A stretch of 7,220 nucleotides of DNA. It comes from Clostridia bacterium (GTDB taxonomy: Bacteria; Bacillota_A; Clostridia; Oscillospirales; Butyricicoccaceae). The notes under the pieces were generated by a model, which did no database searches, was not told where the DNA came from, and was given only the letters and a program-made list of their open reading frames with translations. Both the position numbers and the translations under genes were made by a program. Location: NCBI GenBank assembly GCA_017548175.1, contig JAFYMZ010000119.1:1-7220 (forward strand). The letters are read 5' to 3'. How positions within the stretch are numbered: position 1 is the stretch's first letter; the number at the start of each line of letters is the position of its first letter. Below are positions 5,650 through 7,220 of this stretch, piece after piece.

Positions 5650-6966
5650 TCAGAATGTTTCAGTATATTCCATCACGGTATCCAAGAAGATACCGCCGTC
5701 GATTTCGGTCTTGATGAGTTTTGCCCCCAGCGCCTTTTCCAGCTGCGCGGGAGTGGTATCATCCAAAAATACGTCCTGTCCGTCACGCAGCATCACCGCA
5801 GGCACCAGCAGACGTCTACCCTGCACCTTGTCCTGCAGCTGCGCAGCAATGTCCCGACCGGTGACCAGACCGGTCACATCCACGGTGCGGCCGAAGAAGT
5901 CATTGTCCACGCCAAAGACGGAGCAATCCAGTTCAGGGCACTTGACACGGATTAAGTCTACCATCCGCTGCATAAAGTCCTCGGCTGCCTTGCCGCACAC
6001 CACCGCACACGGGCTGGGTGCCGGAAGATTTTCATCCTCCACCATCAGCGCGGCCCGCAGTTCTTCCTCGAACAGCGGCATCAGACCCACGCCGTTTTCC
6101 AGCTGGCTGTAACCCTCGTAATACTCGGGTTCGGGCAGCGACAGGCCGGCCTTCAGATATAGCTCGTCCGCGCCGCAAACGATGCCGCAGCCGTACTGCT
6201 TCATATTTTTCTTGCGCTGTGCCTCTACGATGTCCACCACGGCCAAGGCCTTTTCCCGATCCATCGGCGTCAGGGGATACAGTCCCTCGCGATGTGCGGT
6301 GATGCCCACCGGCACAACGGCAATGCTCTCCACCGAGGGATACAGGGCTGACAGATCCTGCAAGGTCTTTTCCAACTGTGCGCCGTCATTCAGGCCGGGG
6401 CAGCAGACGATCTGGGTCTTCAGCGAGATACCGGCTTCTGCCAAGGCATACAAATGCCGCAAGCTGTCGCCGCCACGCAGGTTGCCCAGCATCAGCTTGC
6501 GCAGTTCGGGGTCAGTGGTATGCACCGACACGTTCATCGGCGACAGACGCATCTGAATGATGCGCTGCACGTCGGCATCGCTCAGGTTGGTCAGGGTGAT
6601 GTAATTGCCCATCAGAAAAGACATTCTGGCATCGTCATCCTTGAAATACAGACTTTCACGCATGCCGCAGGGCAACTGGTCGATAAAGCAAAACACGCAC
6701 TTGTTAGCGCAGCTCTTCTGCCGGTCGATCAGATAGGTCTCGAACTCCAGACCCAGATCTTCGCCCTCTTCCTTTTCAACGGCCACGGTCATCTGCTGAC
6801 CGTCCCGCTCCAGCACGAGAGTCACGCTGCTGTCATAGCCGTAAAACTTATAATCCAACACGTCCCGGATGACATGACCGTTGATGCTTACCAGCGAATC
6901 ACCCGTGACAATGCCGTATGTATAGGCAGGACTGCCTTTATCAATATGTGTGATTTTCGGAGCCAT
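5650..6966 (-). CDS. DUF512 family protein: PDZ domain plus predicted radical-SAM-like Fe-S domain
   Basis: The function of this conserved family is not established. The 438 residues begin with a PDZ-like domain (about 1-65, with GSPAYTYGIVTGDSLVSING at 11-30). A cysteine motif follows, CX3CX2C (Cys86, Cys90, Cys93; CANKCVFCF), the spacing that binds a 4Fe-4S cluster in radical SAM enzymes. The rest of the barrel includes GNYITLTN (120-127), RLSPMNVSVHTT (140-151) and QIVCCPGLND (185-194). The DUF512 region covers about 210-430 and has more cysteines (260, 264, 320, 324, 343, 348). There is no signal peptide or membrane segment, so it is probably cytosolic. ATG 6966 has GGGGAG 5 nt upstream. 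It is the first gene of the operon with der 22 nt downstream. The pairing with der suggests a link to ribosome or RNA biology, but that is only inference. The radical SAM activity is predicted, not shown. Confidence 0.92.
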   Translation of the reverse strand: MAPKITHIDKGSPAYTYGIVTGDSLVSINGHVIRDVLDYKFYGYDSSVTLVLERDGQQMTVAVEKEEGEDLGLEFETYLIDRQKSCANKCVFCFIDQLPCGMRESLYFKDDDARMSFLMGNYITLTNLSDADVQRIIQMRLSPMNVSVHTTDPELRKLMLGNLRGGDSLRHLYALAEAGISLKTQIVCCPGLNDGAQLEKTLQDLSALYPSVESIAVVPVGITAHREGLYPLTPMDREKALAVVDIVEAQRKKNMKQYGCGIVCGADELYLKAGLSLPEPEYYEGYSQLENGVGLMPLFEEELRAALMVEDENLPAPSPCAVVCGKAAEDFMQRMVDLIRVKCPELDCSVFGVDNDFFGRTVDVTGLVTGRDIAAQLQDKVQGRRLLVPAVMLRDGQDVFLDDTTPAQLEKALGAKLIKTEIDGGIFLDTVMEYTETF

Positions 6967-6984
6967 AGAATCTCCCCTTTCCTG

Positions 6985-6999
6985 CTGTCTCTGCGACAG
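6985..6999 (-). repeat. Short inverted repeat in the DUF512 operon leader
   Basis: CTGTC (6985-6989) and GACAG (6995-6999) form a 5-bp stem with a 5-nt loop, just upstream of the ribosome binding site. An alternative outer pairing is CCTG 6981-6984 with CAGG 6997-7000. It could be chance. Confidence 0.3.
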
Positions 7000-7030
7000 G
7001 ATTCCTATGATATAAGGACATATTTAATAT

Positions 7031-7059
7031 AGTATATGCTATTTTGCGAAAAATTGCAA
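7031..7059 (-). promoter_or_regulatory. Sigma-A type promoter of the DUF512-der-gpsA operon
   Basis: On the minus strand, TTGCAA (-35, 7059-7054) and TATACT (-10, 7036-7031) are separated by 17 nt in an A/T-rich stretch. Transcription would start near 7024, giving a leader of about 58 nt before the ATG at 6966. No other good promoter is visible between the three genes, so it should drive the whole operon. Confidence 0.75.
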
Positions 7060-7071
7060 TCTTCTGTGCAA

Positions 7072-7110
7072 AAAAACAACAAGACCTCCGATGAAACTTC
7101 ACCGGAGATC
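7072..7110 (-). terminator. Rho-independent terminator of the gene entering from the right
   Basis: An imperfect hairpin pairs 7083-7090 with 7103-7110 (8 bp, one mismatch) and has extra pairing inside the 12-nt loop (TGA/TCA). On the minus strand it is followed by a T-rich tract including seven T (to 7072). It lies 16 nt after the stop codon of the partial gene at the right edge and insulates the DUF512 operon. Confidence 0.75.
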
Positions 7111-7125
7111 TTTGATGTATGCAAT

Positions 7126-7220
7126 TTACGCCTGATCTTTGGGCAGCAGCGCCCGGGGTTCTTTGGTGATGTAGGTTGCAGTGAAGACGGCTGTCAGCAG
7201 CAGGAACAACGCGATGCAGC
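7126..7220 (-). CDS. C-terminal end of an unidentified membrane protein (partial)
   Basis: The frame is open from the right edge for 30 complete codons and ends in TAA (7128-7126). The visible residues are a hydrophobic segment (CIALFLLLTAVFTATYI) followed by a short charged tail (TKEPRALLPKDQA). This looks like a last transmembrane helix with a short cytoplasmic tail, as in a transporter. Support for it being a real gene comes from the terminator 16 nt downstream on the same strand and from GC-rich codons like those of the neighbouring minus-strand genes. The family cannot be named from so little sequence. Confidence 0.65.
   Translation of the reverse strand, partial: CIALFLLLTAVFTATYITKEPRALLPKDQA

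Noticed and set aside
4179..5714. A 511-codon plus-strand ORF opposite der, longer than der itself
   Set aside because: It lies fully antisense to an unmistakable der gene with all GTPase motifs. The translation is rich in His/Gly/Gln/Ala with no family motif, as expected for a shadow frame of GC-rich-third-position coding DNA. No ribosome binding site or promoter was seen.
6454..7032. A 192-codon plus-strand ORF opposite the start of the DUF512 gene
   Set aside because: It is a shadow frame that also covers the operon promoter, with no ribosome binding site or family resemblance.

Overview
This window looks like a chromosomal piece of a Gram-positive anaerobe of class Clostridia, probably of the Oscillospiraceae/Ruminococcaceae type (Faecalibacterium, Gemmiger or Subdoligranulum-like). 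The grounds are a DUF512 (PDZ plus Fe-S cysteine motif) gene directly upstream of der and gpsA, which is a Clostridia arrangement, purine-rich Shine-Dalgarno sites, and a moderately high GC, GC-rich-third-position codon style in the minus-strand genes. The family assignment is inference. Layout: (1) Positions 1-1798, plus strand, hold the end of a thiamine salvage operon: a 5'-truncated thiD (HMP/HMP-P kinase), a cytX-like HMP transporter gene that seems to have lost its N-terminal half by an in-frame internal deletion, and a thiamine pyrophosphokinase. The genes are 1 nt apart or overlap. Together they would import and phosphorylate the pyrimidine moiety of thiamin and convert thiamin to TPP. 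The operon's start and any TPP riboswitch lie outside the window. (2) A bidirectional hairpin terminator at 1801-1827 separates this block from a convergent minus-strand gene at 1830-3119, a CNNM/CorC-type membrane protein (DUF21, two CBS domains, CorC_HlyC domain). It has its own strong promoter and a short leader with an inverted repeat. (3) Positions 3261-6966, minus strand, form one compact operon, DUF512 protein - der - gpsA, with a promoter at 7031-7059 and a terminator at 3261-3296. It combines ribosome assembly (Der), phospholipid precursor synthesis (GpsA) and an uncharacterised predicted Fe-S/radical-SAM-like protein. The plsY gene that often sits between der and gpsA in Clostridia is absent. 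(4) At the right edge, the last 30 codons of a minus-strand membrane protein enter the window, followed by its own terminator. The main oddities are the internally deleted cytX inside an otherwise intact thiamine operon, the lower-GC, differently coded thi block beside high-GC housekeeping genes, the unusual TTG start of the CNNM gene next to a homopolymer run, and the DUF512 gene, a conserved family whose function is not established. I see no mobile element, CRISPR array, tRNA or rRNA, and no clearly new defence or mobile system.
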